Source: Paulownia fortunei
Taxonomy: Eukaryota > Streptophyta > Magnoliopsida > Lamiales > Paulowniaceae
Reading direction: 5' to 3'
DNA: 64,000 bases
Assembly (NCBI GenBank): GCA_019321725.1
Contig: CM033106.1
Location: forward strand, 31,050,118 to 31,114,117
Position numbers and translations under genes: made by a program. A model generated the notes under the pieces. It was not told where the DNA came from. It saw only the letters and a list, made by a program, of their open reading frames with translations, and made no database searches. Numbering within the stretch: the first letter of the stretch is position 1; the number at the start of each line of letters is the position of its first letter. Below, one piece after another: positions 1-11,021 of this stretch.

Positions 1-954
1 TATGAGTTGGAACATCTAATCATACTGACAGCCAGTAGATGCTTGTTAGGTGAAGAGGTTCGCAATAAGCTCTTTGACGATGTTTCTGCTCTCTTCCATG
101 ACCTTGATAATGGAATGCTTCCTATCAGTGTTATATTTCCTTACCTTCCTATCCCAGCACATCGGCGTCGTGACCAAGCTCGCAAGAAGCTTGCGGAGAT
201 TTTTACAAACATCATAGCTTCTCGTAAACAAACAGGCAAGACACAGAATGATTTGCTACAGTGCTTCATAGATTCTAAGTACAAAGATGGACGACCAACA
301 ACTGAGTCGGAGGTTACTGGCCTGCTCATTGCTGCTCTCTTTGCTGGCCAGCACACAAGTTCCATTACTTCCACATGGTCTGGGGCCTACCTCCTCTGCA
401 ACCCGAAATACATGTCGGCTGTGTTGGATGAGCAGAAGAATTTGCTGCAAAAGCATGGAAATGAGGTTAATTACGATATTTTGTCTGAGATGGAAGTTCT
501 TTATCGATGCATAAAAGAAGCCCTGAGACTCCACCCTCCACTGATAATGCTTCTGCGAAGCTCACACAGTGATTTTAGCGTGAAGACCAAGGAAGGAACA
601 GAATATGACATTCCCAAGGGGCATATTGTCGCTACATCGCCCGCCTTTGCAAATCGACTCCCACATATTTACAAAGATCCCGACACTTACGACCCTGATA
701 GGTTTGCTCCTGGGAGAGATGAGGACAAGGCAGCTGGGGCTTTCTCCTACATATCTTTTGGTGGTGGCAGGCATGGTTGTCTAGGGGAGCCATTTGCATA
801 TCTACAAATCAAAGCAATATGGAGCCATTTGCTGAGAAATTTTGAAATGGAGCTTATTTCTCCTTTTCCAGAGACTGACTGGAACGCTATGGTCGTAGGT
901 GTGAAAGGAAAAGTGATGGTGCGGTACAAACGCAGAGCGCTTCCCCTTAACTAA
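1..954 (+). CDS. CYP51: Obtusifoliol 14-alpha-demethylase (CYP51G), C-terminal exon only
   Basis: Cytochrome P450 of the CYP51 family, which removes the 14-alpha methyl group of obtusifoliol in plant sterol synthesis at the ER membrane. The window opens inside the exon: frame 1 is open from base 1 (reads YELEHLIILTASRC), so the N-terminal membrane anchor and exon 1 lie upstream. Seen in order: I-helix AGQHTSS (about 343-363), the ExxR motif EALR (517-528), and the haem loop FGGGRHGCLG with its cysteine codon at 778-780. The C-terminus VKGKVMVRYKRR is typical of plant CYP51. The stop is TAA at 952-954. About 317 residues are present of the roughly 490 usual for the family. No break is seen in this part. 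Family assignment is confident; substrate is inferred from the family. Confidence 0.93.
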   Translation, partial: YELEHLIILTASRCLLGEEVRNKLFDDVSALFHDLDNGMLPISVIFPYLPIPAHRRRDQARKKLAEIFTNIIASRKQTGKTQNDLLQCFIDSKYKDGRPTTESEVTGLLIAALFAGQHTSSITSTWSGAYLLCNPKYMSAVLDEQKNLLQKHGNEVNYDILSEMEVLYRCIKEALRLHPPLIMLLRSSHSDFSVKTKEGTEYDIPKGHIVATSPAFANRLPHIYKDPDTYDPDRFAPGRDEDKAAGAFSYISFGGGRHGCLGEPFAYLQIKAIWSHLLRNFEMELISPFPETDWNAMVVGVKGKVMVRYKRRALPLN

Positions 955-1412
955 TTGTGTAACTTTGCTAACGGATCCCTGCAGGTGATGATATGTTTAG
1001 GTATATTTGTAGGTTGAATGTACTACATATTTTATGTGTTGAATCGATAAGACTATGCTCCTTTGTTGTTTCTCTTCTAGAAGTTTTTGATTTGTTGTTG
1101 TGCTATCAAGACTATTGCAGTTTGTCATGGAATTTTGATGATGTGCAGTTTTGTTATTTCTATGCCTTTGTTTTGTTTTCGTTGTCATTTTCTCAATTAA
1201 TCTTTTGCGATGTATGAGTTTTATTCGTAGTGGTGATCAACCACCACCAAAATTGATTATATTTGTGTCACTACTATTACTAAATTTCTGACGGCAAGTT
1301 AAACCCAGTGCTTGTGAGCCCTTTATTCTTGCATCTCTCTTTGTATTTCTCATTTGCATGCCTTCTTGATGGAGAATTCTGAAATTAGAATTAAAGAATT
1401 ACAGGTATGTGA

Positions 1413-1930
1413 ATCACAGTTAGCAGAATAATAAGTTGGCCTGAAGCAACAACACTTTCTGAATCTTTAGAGCAAGGAGAAGCTCACAAATATGTAGCAA
1501 ATGCAGCTGAAGATGCTTTCCTGTCAGCAACAAGATCTGCTGAGGAATTATCAAGACTTAGATCATGGGACGATGATCCAGATGATAATAGTGGTTAGTA
1601 GCATAAGCATACACATATGACAGCTCGCCAATATCAGAATCTCTGATTGGCAGGGACGCCGCCTCAGAGGAAGTAAACCATTTGAAACAAGGATTCAATT
1701 TGGTCAAGATTTATCAAGTTGATAGTGCAAGCAGCGAATCAGATAGTGAAGAATTAGCACAGTATACTAATATGAGTCATTTTCACAAAAATGTCAAAAT
1801 CAAGATTGGAGAAGAAATACTTGGATCCACGTTTTGTCCGAACAAATTAAGAGAGGAAGTGATTCATACGAGTGATGATGAGATTAGGAAGAAGAATGGC
1901 AGAGTAACACACTTGATATATTATCACTAA
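1413..1930 (+). pseudogene. Unidentified coding-like fragments, possible gene relic
   Basis: Two open stretches look protein-like but I do not recognise them. Bases 1413-1598 are open in one frame and encode an acidic, helix-prone segment containing SWPEATTLSESLEQGEA and ending LRSWDDDPDDNSG before a stop. Bases 1682-1930 encode 82 residues including a serine/acid cluster SASSESDSEELAQ. They are in different frames with no convincing splice sites joining them. A third short open stretch (2594-2785) contains SASITDLDTDPGS. They could be exons of a decayed gene, retained 3' UTR sequence, or chance. No function is proposed. Confidence 0.22.
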
Positions 1931-3901
1931 TTGATCTGATTTACACAGAAATGCCTTCTCCCCATTATCAGTCAAAATAGAGGAGCTACATGATTAAACT
2001 TTGCAAAGGACGATTATAATAGAATCAACCTCAGTTTCAAAGTAGTTGATGGTACAATTTCCACCTCAAAACATATTTAGGAGAGAATTTTTTGTGTCGG
2101 GAAACACAAGCCAGATGCTTGGAAGTCATTACCATTCATAAAAATCCAGCAGCCTTTGGAATTCAATTATAGCAAGATGTGTGGGGTCATCAGTACTAGG
2201 AAAATAAATTAATGGCAACACAATAGTTTTGGCCATTTATTTTTTCTTTAGATTATAATCAGTACTCATTTGTACTGATAATATCAAGATCATCATTACA
2301 GGGCATCCTACCTTCAAAACTGTCTTCACTTAGTCATTTACTTATATCCTACTGTCCTCGTGAGAACATGCAGGTAAATAATTCATTAACTTACAAAGAT
2401 CATTCTTCAATTTCTTTTTCATCCAGATTATTGACTGGTGCACAGAGTATTTTGCAGCTATTCAGCCGTAATCTAAAGCAGACCTCAAACCTAAAAAAAA
2501 CAAACAAACAAATGACTACAGAACTAGAACGGCAAAGCCGCTTTTAAGTGATGGGTTGTAATACTCAACATATCAACATCGGATGCAAAGGTCATGCATG
2601 AAGAGGCCCATTTTCTTCTCCAACTAAGATGCTGTGGATATCAACCAAATTCAAGGTCAGCCTCAATCACTGACTTAGACACCGATCCAGGATCCCATGT
2701 TGGTAATTGGGATGAAGTGCAATTACAAAAAGGTTTAATACTAAGCATTTTTATGAGTCATGAATTAGAAATAATCATCAAATAAGCTAGCAATTAGAGA
2801 ATTAGTTAAGGGGCCTGCTTTGAGAAATGATGGTCTTGTTACTTCCTCTTAAAAATCACTGGCTGAGTTAAATACTTCAAAGGATAAAAATAGCAGATAA
2901 GGTAATGAGGACATGAGCATATGATGATGCATTAAATATGTAATATACTGTGTCCATGGAGAATAACAAGGCTAGTATTCTAGTAAAAATTCAAAGTTGC
3001 ACCTCGTATATAAACGGAGTAGGTTAATTTGGATGATGAACAATTATTCTTGTATTATACCAAAAGTTTGGAAGGATTTGAGGCTTGTGACTGTTACATT
3101 ATATATCAGTTAGTATTTTTACTTTATGATCATCATGTATACATCTACTGACACACACACCCACTTAGGCACTACCAAGCTGGTAGTATGAGATTTCCCC
3201 ATTGCAGCTCATTTTGGAGGAGTCCTTTCAATGAGTACTTGGAGAGCGACAGACAGTTGGGAACACAGAGTTCACCGAGATAATAAACTGCTTACTAAGC
3301 CTCAATTAAGTAGAACCATGAGTATAAGGAATTTGTCATGTTAAATCCTGATCTAGCCCTGGGTTTATCTCATTTCATATTTTCTTTTATTCTACGTGTG
3401 TTTTTTGTACAACGAAATACAAAAATACACACCAGATTCCAGAAAGCCTCTCATATTGATCTGAGTTGGTCTCACCAGCCAACTTTCATGAGAGCATTAG
3501 TCACTTCGACGTTTTTCAAGCCAATAAAAACTATTACTTCAAAGAGTGCCACCTTATGCAACTTTTTTACCTTTACTATAGAGTTTTGGTTGAGAATTAG
3601 ATTCTCAAGCTTCACCTAATTCTAATTCAGCTTCCAACCCTTCACCAAACCCCTTCTTAAGAATACAGCATATATTTCACACTCATAACAAAGAAGTGCT
3701 AGGAGAGCTGGTTGCAAGAGCCCCCACTTAAAAAGACAGAAGGCACCCCATCAAATCAAACTTTAGACAAACATGAGCAATTCAAGAAACACAGGTACCA
3801 ACTATAAATAGCATTACTAATAAAAAACGTGAACGACAATACAGCAAGGGAAGAAAAGGGGAAAAAGGACCAAACTTGAATTCAAATTAAACGACAAAAC
3901 C
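1931..3901. other. Intergenic, no gene recognised
   Basis: AT-rich DNA between CYP51 (+) and the convergent PSRP-3 gene (-). It holds only short open frames (for example 3338-3619) without recognisable motifs or splice context. The part next to 3901 should be the 3' UTR of the minus-strand PSRP-3 gene. Confidence 0.5.
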
Positions 3902-4441
3902 TTAATAAGCTAAATCCCCTCCTCCACTCTGCTGCCACAAATTGATGATATCAGTTGCCTGATTGAGCAGAACAACCATCTGCTTGTTGGAAATCCAGGG
4001 CTTGCTCTCCAGCATAACCTTAAGCTCCTCCCAAGCATCTTTTCTCGGCCAAAAATAATAAGGGCTCAACGGAATGGTTCCATGGCCTCCTGGAATCACT
4101 TGGTCTACGGCTATTCCAATGTTCTTTTCCATCCAAATGAATTTCAGCACCAGCCTTGGTCTCTCCATTGGCTTCACCACCACTCCCAGCTTCTCTTTTC
4201 CTTGATTTCTGTCATTTTTATCATCCAAGATTGATGATTCTTGGGTTAGTGAGGAAGATGAAGCAGAGATTCTGATGGGTTTAAGTTTTCCTTTATTTGG
4301 ACATAGAGAAATAGATGGAGTCTTCAGAGTGGGGAAGAATTGATTTTGAGGTAGTTTTGCTGTGAGTGAAAGGTTTGAAGAACGATTTCCTGAACCTGGT
4401 TGAATTCCTACTGATAATAACATTTTGTTTGCGTTTGTCAC
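3902..4441 (-). CDS. PSRP3: Plastid-specific 30S ribosomal protein 3 (PSRP-3, Ycf65-like), plastid precursor
   Basis: Single-exon 179-residue protein of the small subunit of the chloroplast ribosome. PSRP-3 is the nuclear form of the Ycf65 protein found in cyanobacteria and red-algal plastid genomes. Residues 1 to about 60 are rich in Ser/Thr/Lys with few acidic residues, as in a chloroplast transit peptide. The conserved core runs from about residue 92 to the end: [20 protein letters not shown], then [20 protein letters not shown], then [19 protein letters not shown] and a short tail ending GGGDLAY. Length and the intact core match the family. The ATG at 4439-4441 (complement) was chosen because it opens the transit-like segment. 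Transcription converges with CYP51. Confidence 0.9.
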   Translation of the reverse strand: MTNANKMLLSVGIQPGSGNRSSNLSLTAKLPQNQFFPTLKTPSISLCPNKGKLKPIRISASSSSLTQESSILDDKNDRNQGKEKLGVVVKPMERPRLVLKFIWMEKNIGIAVDQVIPGGHGTIPLSPYYFWPRKDAWEELKVMLESKPWISNKQMVVLLNQATDIINLWQQSGGGDLAY

Positions 4442-5609
4442 TTTGTCTGTTCGCCCTCTCGAGTCTTGGAGAAGAATAAGAAGCTGTGAAATTCCAAGAG
4501 TTCTCTATATATGTCACGCTTTATTTCTTTTCCTCACAGATGATACTGCGATTTCATTTTATAAAGCGTTTTCTGCTTCGGAATGTTGATTTATGCACAC
4601 TTTTTCTTTTTCTTTTTAAACATTATTATTGACTCCATTTTTCACACTCTTAGTCTATATATCGATTAAACGAGGCATCAAATGTTAGAGAATGGTGAGA
4701 TCATGAAGCTAACTTGCATGTTTTTCATCACAAACTGAGTACAATTGATCCAATTTACTTTTACTATTTGAAGGATTTCAAAAAATGACTTGAGTTTAGC
4801 AAATAAAAGTTACTAACTTATAGGGTGTTGGCTAAAATTATTTCATTTTAAAAATGGGTTTTTGTAAAGTATTATGATAAAATATGATTATAGAATTTAT
4901 AATAATAAATAATGATAATTTTGTAATTTATATTTTTGAAGTTTATTTTTTAAAATTTGTATCTAACAGTGTAACATCTTATAGTTTTTAAATATTTTAT
5001 TAAATAATTTAAATTTGTAAGTTTAACCAAACAATCTCTTCCAAGTTCAACTAATTATATTCATCCCAATAATTTATTTACTATATGATTTAAATAATTT
5101 ATTTAGGTTTGATCAAATTCAATTCAATGTGGACCAGTATTGCCTTTTGCAAGGAAATGAATGGCCCTCTTTTTGCTGGTCTTTTTTTTATTTTTTGTCT
5201 GTGTGTGTGTGTGTGTGTTTTAATTCTCTTCTTTTTGGAGTTGTGGATCCAAACATCAATAATGAATAGATTTCACCTTTCTTACCTACCACAGCAACAA
5301 GGTGAGCCAGACGGGCTTCTGACTTCTGAAAAGAAAACCCCAAAAACATTAAAATTGCGAGCCGAAATCAAGCTGGCTCTGGGTTACATTTTGTCTATTT
5401 TATAATATCAAATTAAACTAAATTTGGATCAAACAAGCATTATTTATAAATCCAGTAATCCAATTTCATAATTGAAGCTATAGAGCATCTAGAGAAGTTT
5501 ACATTTGAAAATAACCACAGAAAAACACAATATTTTTAAGCTTTGTTTTACTAGTATCATTTAGATATATTTTTATTGTGGCACTCCAAAGGCAAAAATT
5601 TGTTATCCA
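4442..5609. other. Intergenic, AT-rich; includes PSRP-3 upstream region and a (GT)n tract
   Basis: The first few hundred bases are the 5' flank of the minus-strand PSRP-3 gene. The rest is AT-rich with a short (GT)n microsatellite near 5201-5218. The open frame at 5109-5405 runs across that microsatellite and has no recognisable motif. Confidence 0.5.
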
Positions 5610-5617
5610 GTCAAATT

Positions 5618-6400
5618 TAGGGGTGGACATCGGGTTGGGTAGTCGGGTTTTCGGATAGTCGGGTCGGGTAGCATATTTTGCTACCCGACATCAATCCGAA
5701 ATACTCGAGTACCCGACTTATCGGGTTTCGGATTTTTCTTTAAAAAAAATTATATTAATTTTAGTTTTGTTTTTCTCGAGTCCCGAGTACCCTCTTTCTT
5801 ATTTTTTTAATTTTTTTACTCTTTCTCTTTCTCCCCCTTTTTCCTCCTCATTTTCTTCTACTTTTTCTCTTTCCTCCTTTTTCCCTTCTTCTTTTTCTTC
5901 TACCTTTTCTCTTTCTTCTTCCCCATTTTCTCCATCCCTATTCTTCTTCTTCTTCTTCTTTCTTTTTCTTCTTACCCGAATATCCTCCCTCTCTTCTTCT
6001 TCTTTCTTTTTCAATTTTTTTCTTCTTTCTTTTTCAATTTTTTTTCTCTTTCTTCTCCCCATTTCTCTTCCCCCTCTTTTTCTTTTTTCCTTTTTCGTCA
6101 TTCTTCCTATATTTTTCTATTCAACCGAAAATGAATTTGAGAGCTTGGAACTTAAGAGTTGAGTTGAGAGTTATGTTAATGATGATGTATGTAAGAATTT
6201 GAGGTTAATTTTTTATTTTTTTTTAAATTTATTTCGGGTACCCGATCGGATAATTCGGGTAGAAAAATTCTACCCGATAACCGATCCGAAAATTATTCAA
6301 TCGGGTTCGAATTATCCGAAATCCGATTTTTTTTTTAAAAGACCCGATCCGATCGGATCGGGTCGGGATTCAAAAATCCGAATCCGAATGCCCACCCCTA
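5618..6400. mobile_element. Non-autonomous hAT-type transposon (783 bp) with 8-bp target duplication
   Basis: The left end starts TAGGGGTGGACATCGGG and the right end finishes ATGCCCACCCCTA, giving complementary termini. The element is flanked by a perfect 8-bp direct repeat GTCAAATT at 5610-5617 and 6401-6408. TAGGGGTG-type ends and 8-bp duplications are typical of hAT transposons. Both sub-terminal regions are packed with short CGGGT/ACCCG motifs in both orientations (about 5630-5790 and 6235-6385). The centre (about 5795-6110) is a long pyrimidine-rich tract. No transposase is encoded, so it must have been mobilised in trans. The exact target duplication suggests a fairly recent insertion. 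Confidence 0.9.
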
Positions 6401-6408
6401 GTCAAATT

Positions 6409-7436
6409 CCCTGTTTTTTTTTTGTTTTTTTTTTAAAAAAAAAGTGCTGTAAGTTTATGTTTTGAAAATGAGAAAAAAATATAAAATTGATTCGGGTGGA
6501 GGGTGATTGGGTGAAGTTATGCTATCAGAAAAATATTTTATTTTTATTTTTTGAGATTTTCCAAAAAAAAAAAGAAAAAGAGAGAGAATCTTAACAAGTT
6601 AATAATCTAGAAAATTTTAAATAAATTTATAGCTATCACATTCTTATTATTTTCAAAATTACATAAAATACTGGCTATATTTGGTATTATTTTTCTTCTC
6701 AATTTATTAAATAAAATAAATATAAAATATATTTTTCTCCTCATACATATATTTTTTTATATATTTTTTTAAAACACAACAAAAAAAGAAAAAGAAAAAA
6801 ACGCCAAACAAAACCTATAATTATTATCCATGGAACCAAGAAGCCGATTGGTAAGCCAAACAACGTGTCTGAATGGCTGATGATTCCAGCTAAGCCAATG
6901 GGTCCCAGAAGCCACAGCCTGCACTATATTAATACGTCATATATAATATAAAATATAGCTAAATAATGGAGTGGAAGCAAATTTAATTACGTAAAATAAA
7001 AAAAGAAAAAGAAATCAGTATACAGCTTGGGAAACACATGTACAAGAACAGCTGAGTAGTTGACTGTCCATTTTGTTTCTTTTTTCTTTTTTTTTTCTCT
7101 TACATTTTTCGCTATCAGTTGCAAATTCAATACGACGTTAGCATCCACAAACACACAATCATAGATTCATTGTATATGAGAATGAAAATTTCTGCCCAAC
7201 AGTGAACAGTTAACCGCCGGCGGCTAACTGGTTAGCCCTCTCTTTTGTGGTTGAAAATTCTTCTTGTGATTGGCGGGAGTCATCTCAGATTGTGGTTTTA
7301 CTTGCTGTTATACAGAGATTCGAGTTCACCTAACTGTGGAGTGTGTGTTTTCTTTTTTGCATATTGCTATTCATATCAGGTATATAGATACATAATCTGT
7401 GTGTGTGTGCGCGTTTGTATAGAGAGAGAGAGTGTG
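6409..7436. other. Intergenic; upstream region of the NIPA gene
   Basis: AT-rich with several homopolymer runs and no convincing coding frame. The segment just before the ATG has a short CT/GA-rich leader with (GT)n and (AG)n tracts at about 7398-7434, which probably belongs to the 5' UTR. Confidence 0.5.
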
Positions 7437-10400
7437 ATGGGGGTTTCGGATAATACGAGAGGGTTAATATTGGCAATGTTGTCGAGTTTGTTTATTGGAC
7501 GAGCTTTATTTTGAAGAAGAAAGGTCTTCGCCGTGCTGCTGCTGCTGGTACACGAGCAGGTATGAATAAATCCAATATCTTTGGAGTTTTCATCGTACTC
7601 TTTATTAAGTGCTTTTGAGTTTTTGTTTAATCGTGTACAGAGATCTGTTGATTCAATTAATTTCTGTAAAGATGTAATTTTGAGTGGAACGAAATGTTTT
7701 TCATTGCCATAGGGTCTGTGATTAGTGATATGGTATTGGATTGATAGCAATTTTAATTTGTCTTTGGTGCGTAAAATGATTGCTGGATGTGATGTAAGAA
7801 ACGAATTGGTCTGCTGTATGTTGTAGATTTGGAATTGTGGAAGATAGTGATACTAGCAAGTAAGTTGCATTGCAGAGTAAAATGTACATATATTAGTGGT
7901 GTTTTTTGATGGAAGTTTTGATGTTATGGTCATATTGTGAAGAAAAGGGAAAATGTTATATTTAGACTAAGATAGACCATGCAGGAACTTGATTTTATCC
8001 TTTGTTTCGCATTCATTATTATTGGATTATGGGTTTCTTTGAAAACTCTGGAAACAAGAGTAGACTATTTCTAATCCATTTCTGGATAATCTGTTGTAAT
8101 AATTCAAGATTTTGTGTGAACTTGTCTTTATAAACTTTAGTTCAGGAAATGAAATCATTGACTAGTGCAAATTGTAAAATTTAACATACTTTATGGTTGA
8201 TTTCGTAATAGAAATAAAGAGATATTTGGTCAGGTTGTTATACAATGCGTTTGTTTTTGGATAAAGACAGCATAGGATTCTGTTAATTCTATTTTGTCCA
8301 TTCAATGAATTCAGTCCAAATTTAAGTTAGAATTGGCAGAAAGAGTATCTAGAATTGTTTTCAGATCTATAGTTGCAGAATTAGGATTGCCCAGAATTGG
8401 TTATTCTGGTTCTACTAAATGCAGAATTAAAATTTGGAAAAAAACAATTTTAAGTGCTCGACTTTAGTTTTTAGCGTTTTGGTTTAAAAATCTTAAATAG
8501 TAGTGCTTAGGATAGAGTGACGGAAAAGCTTTTAACTTTGATGGCTCAAGCAGAGGAAGTACAATTAAAATTTTACTTCAGAGCCACCTACTTAACTGTT
8601 TCCATTTATTTCACACTGTCTGTTGGTCCAAGGGTAAGCTTGACAGACTCTCTCTCTCTCTCTTGTTTATATATTCTGCTGGCAGAACCTTCCCTTGGTT
8701 TAGAAGATTCTTGTACTTTGTATATTTTCTGTTTAGATTTATTGTGCAAGCCGTTGATTTTTATTTACATTGATTAGTAAAGTTGAAGAAAAGGCCATAA
8801 CTTGTATTGATAAATATGAATTCTGTCGGGACCTGCATGTCACAGTTCATGGTCGTTTACCTAATTGTTGTCGCCACAAGTGCATAGCTGTTAAACTATG
8901 CTTACTTCTTATTTTCCACTGTATTCTGTCTTAGCCTGTTTGCCTTTTCATACTCACCATTCGTGCTAGTATTGCAGGTGTTGGAGGCTACACTTACTTA
9001 TTAGAACCTCTTTGGTGGGCGGGCATGATTACTAGTAAGTTATGGATTTATGCTTGGTTCCTCTTTGCTCCCTTTGATTGCTGAGAGAAAGGAAGTGTTC
9101 GTCAGTAGTTGCTAATTGTCTTCTGTGCAGTGATTGTTGGAGAGGTTGCAAATTTTGTTGCTTATATTTATGCTCCAGCTGTTCTTGTCACCCCTCTTGG
9201 TGCATTGAGTATTATTGTTAGGTATTTTCAAACCTTTTGACCTCAGTTACATGTGATAAAATTGAACTTTGTAAGGATTTCTTGATAACATGTACTTAAC
9301 TAACCTTTTTCATGAATCTGAAAAGTGCTGTTTTAGCACACTTTATGTTGAAGGAACGGTTGCGACAGATGGGCGTACTGGGATGTGTGTCTTGCATCGT
9401 AGGATCTGTAGTAATTGTTATTCATGCCCCTCAAGAACACACTCCAAGTTCTGTACAAGAAGTCTGGGATTTGGCATCCCAACCAGGTTCTTGTCTCTTT
9501 CTTCTCTTTTGCCTCAGTATCATGTTTAATGTCCTTAATCACCTTGTAGTTAGACTACTGCTTATTTCTGCTCATTGCTTGTGTCTGCAGCATTTCTAAT
9601 TTATGTGGCAGCTACATTATCCATAGTGTTAGTGCTCATGCTGCATTTTGAGCCTCTCTATGGGCAGACAAATATACTGGTTTACCTGGGAATTTGTTCC
9701 TTGATGGGTGCGCTTACGGTAATTGCTTGCTTTCACATCCTATAAGTATGTATGTGTGAGTGTGTGTATAACTTTCATCAAATTTTGAGGCTACTTGCTA
9801 TTCTACATTGTTTGATGGAGACAATTCTGTTACCTTAAGTGTGCCTGTTTCAATATCATAAAGGTTGTGAGCATAAAGGCAATTGGGATCGCAATAAAAC
9901 TTACTCTGGAGGGGATCAATCAATTTGGATACGCTCAGACTTGGTTTTTTCTTTCAGTTGCAGTAATGTGTGTGATCACACAGTTGAATTATCTGAACAA
10001 GGTAATCAAAATTTTGATGATTAATATAGTTATTGTCATGCTTTTGATTGTTGTATTCTGTTCTGAAGAAAGTGAAAGCATTCACGACATTACCATGCAT
10101 CACATTATGGTAAAATCTTAAAGAATTCGTGTTTTTGCATCATTATTAGAGCATTGATGTTGTCATTTCATTTACTTGGGAAACTAATGGCTACTGGTAT
10201 CCAGTTCTATTTGGATTAATCTGTCATCCAAATTAAGCTCTCGGAATTGTGTGCTAAATATCTCAACACAAGGTTTCTTCTTGTTCCAATTCAAGGCTAA
10301 TTGTATTGATATGTGAAATATTTGGGCCACTGATCTACATGAGTGCCCGTTTCTCCTCTAGAACTTCTATCTTGACATTGTGTTTCCCCAGAATCATTAA

Positions 10401-11021
10401 TTTTTCTCTTTCTCAACCTTGTGCTTCTCTGCAACATGTTTATTCAGGCACTTGACACTTTCAATGCTGCAATTGTTTCTCCTATATATTATGTGATGTT
10501 CACAACTTTGACTATAATTGCAAGCGCTATAATGTTCAAGGTAACAGCCATTCTCTTGAAGTTGTACTTTATCATTATCCAGCTAAATGTGGGTGCACTA
10601 TCAATAATCATTCCTTCTTTTACAGGACTGGTCAGGTCAGAATGTGAGCAGCATAACCTCTGAAATATGTGGATTTATCACGGTTCTCTCAGGTACAGTC
10701 ATACTTCACATGACAAGAGAAGAGGAACCTGCAGCTGCAACAGGTATGGTGAAAGGTGAAATTTTGTTGGAGCGGTCTATTTGAGCGAGCTTCAAACATC
10801 TTGTATGAGTTCATTAAGAAACCACTAGATATGGATTGATATCTTATGGCTGGGAATGAGCAAGATGCTTGTCTTGTTACTCTCTACGTTGTTTTTTAGC
10901 CTGAACTAACAATATGCAATGGTTGATCTGTGCAGGAACCATAACTTGGTATGATGGAGATCCATCAAAAGGTTTAGAAGAGGCTCATTTTATCACATTG
11001 AATAATTCAGATTACTTTTGA
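7437..11021 (+). CDS. NIPA-type magnesium transporter, nine exons, 1-base deletion in exon 1
   Basis: Multi-pass membrane protein of the NIPA/DUF803 family, proposed to carry Mg2+. Exons read from GT-AG sites: 7437-7559, 8978-9034, 9131-9221, 9326-9486, 9591-9718, 9864-10001, 10448-10540, 10626-10743, 10936-11021. Recognisable segments are MGVSDNTRGLILAMLSS (exon 1), AHFMLKERLRQMGVLG (exon 4), YVAATLSIVLVLMLHFEP (exon 5), ALDTFNAAIVSPIYYVMF (exon 7) and ITWYDGDPSKG before the end HFITLNNSDYF (exon 9). The exons sum to 995 bases, one short of a multiple of three. In exon 1 the frame after LSSLFIG runs to a stop at 7513-7515, while the frame shifted by one base continues as FILKKKGLRRAAAAGTRA. 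One base is therefore missing near 7499-7500. All other exons join in frame. It is either a sequencing/assembly error or a recent inactivating mutation. Confidence 0.87.

Noticed and set aside
5767..6162. 131-residue open frame, mostly Ser/Phe/Leu
   Set aside because: It is the translation of the pyrimidine-rich centre of the hAT element; low complexity with no domain. The same holds for the Lys/Glu-rich frame on the other strand.
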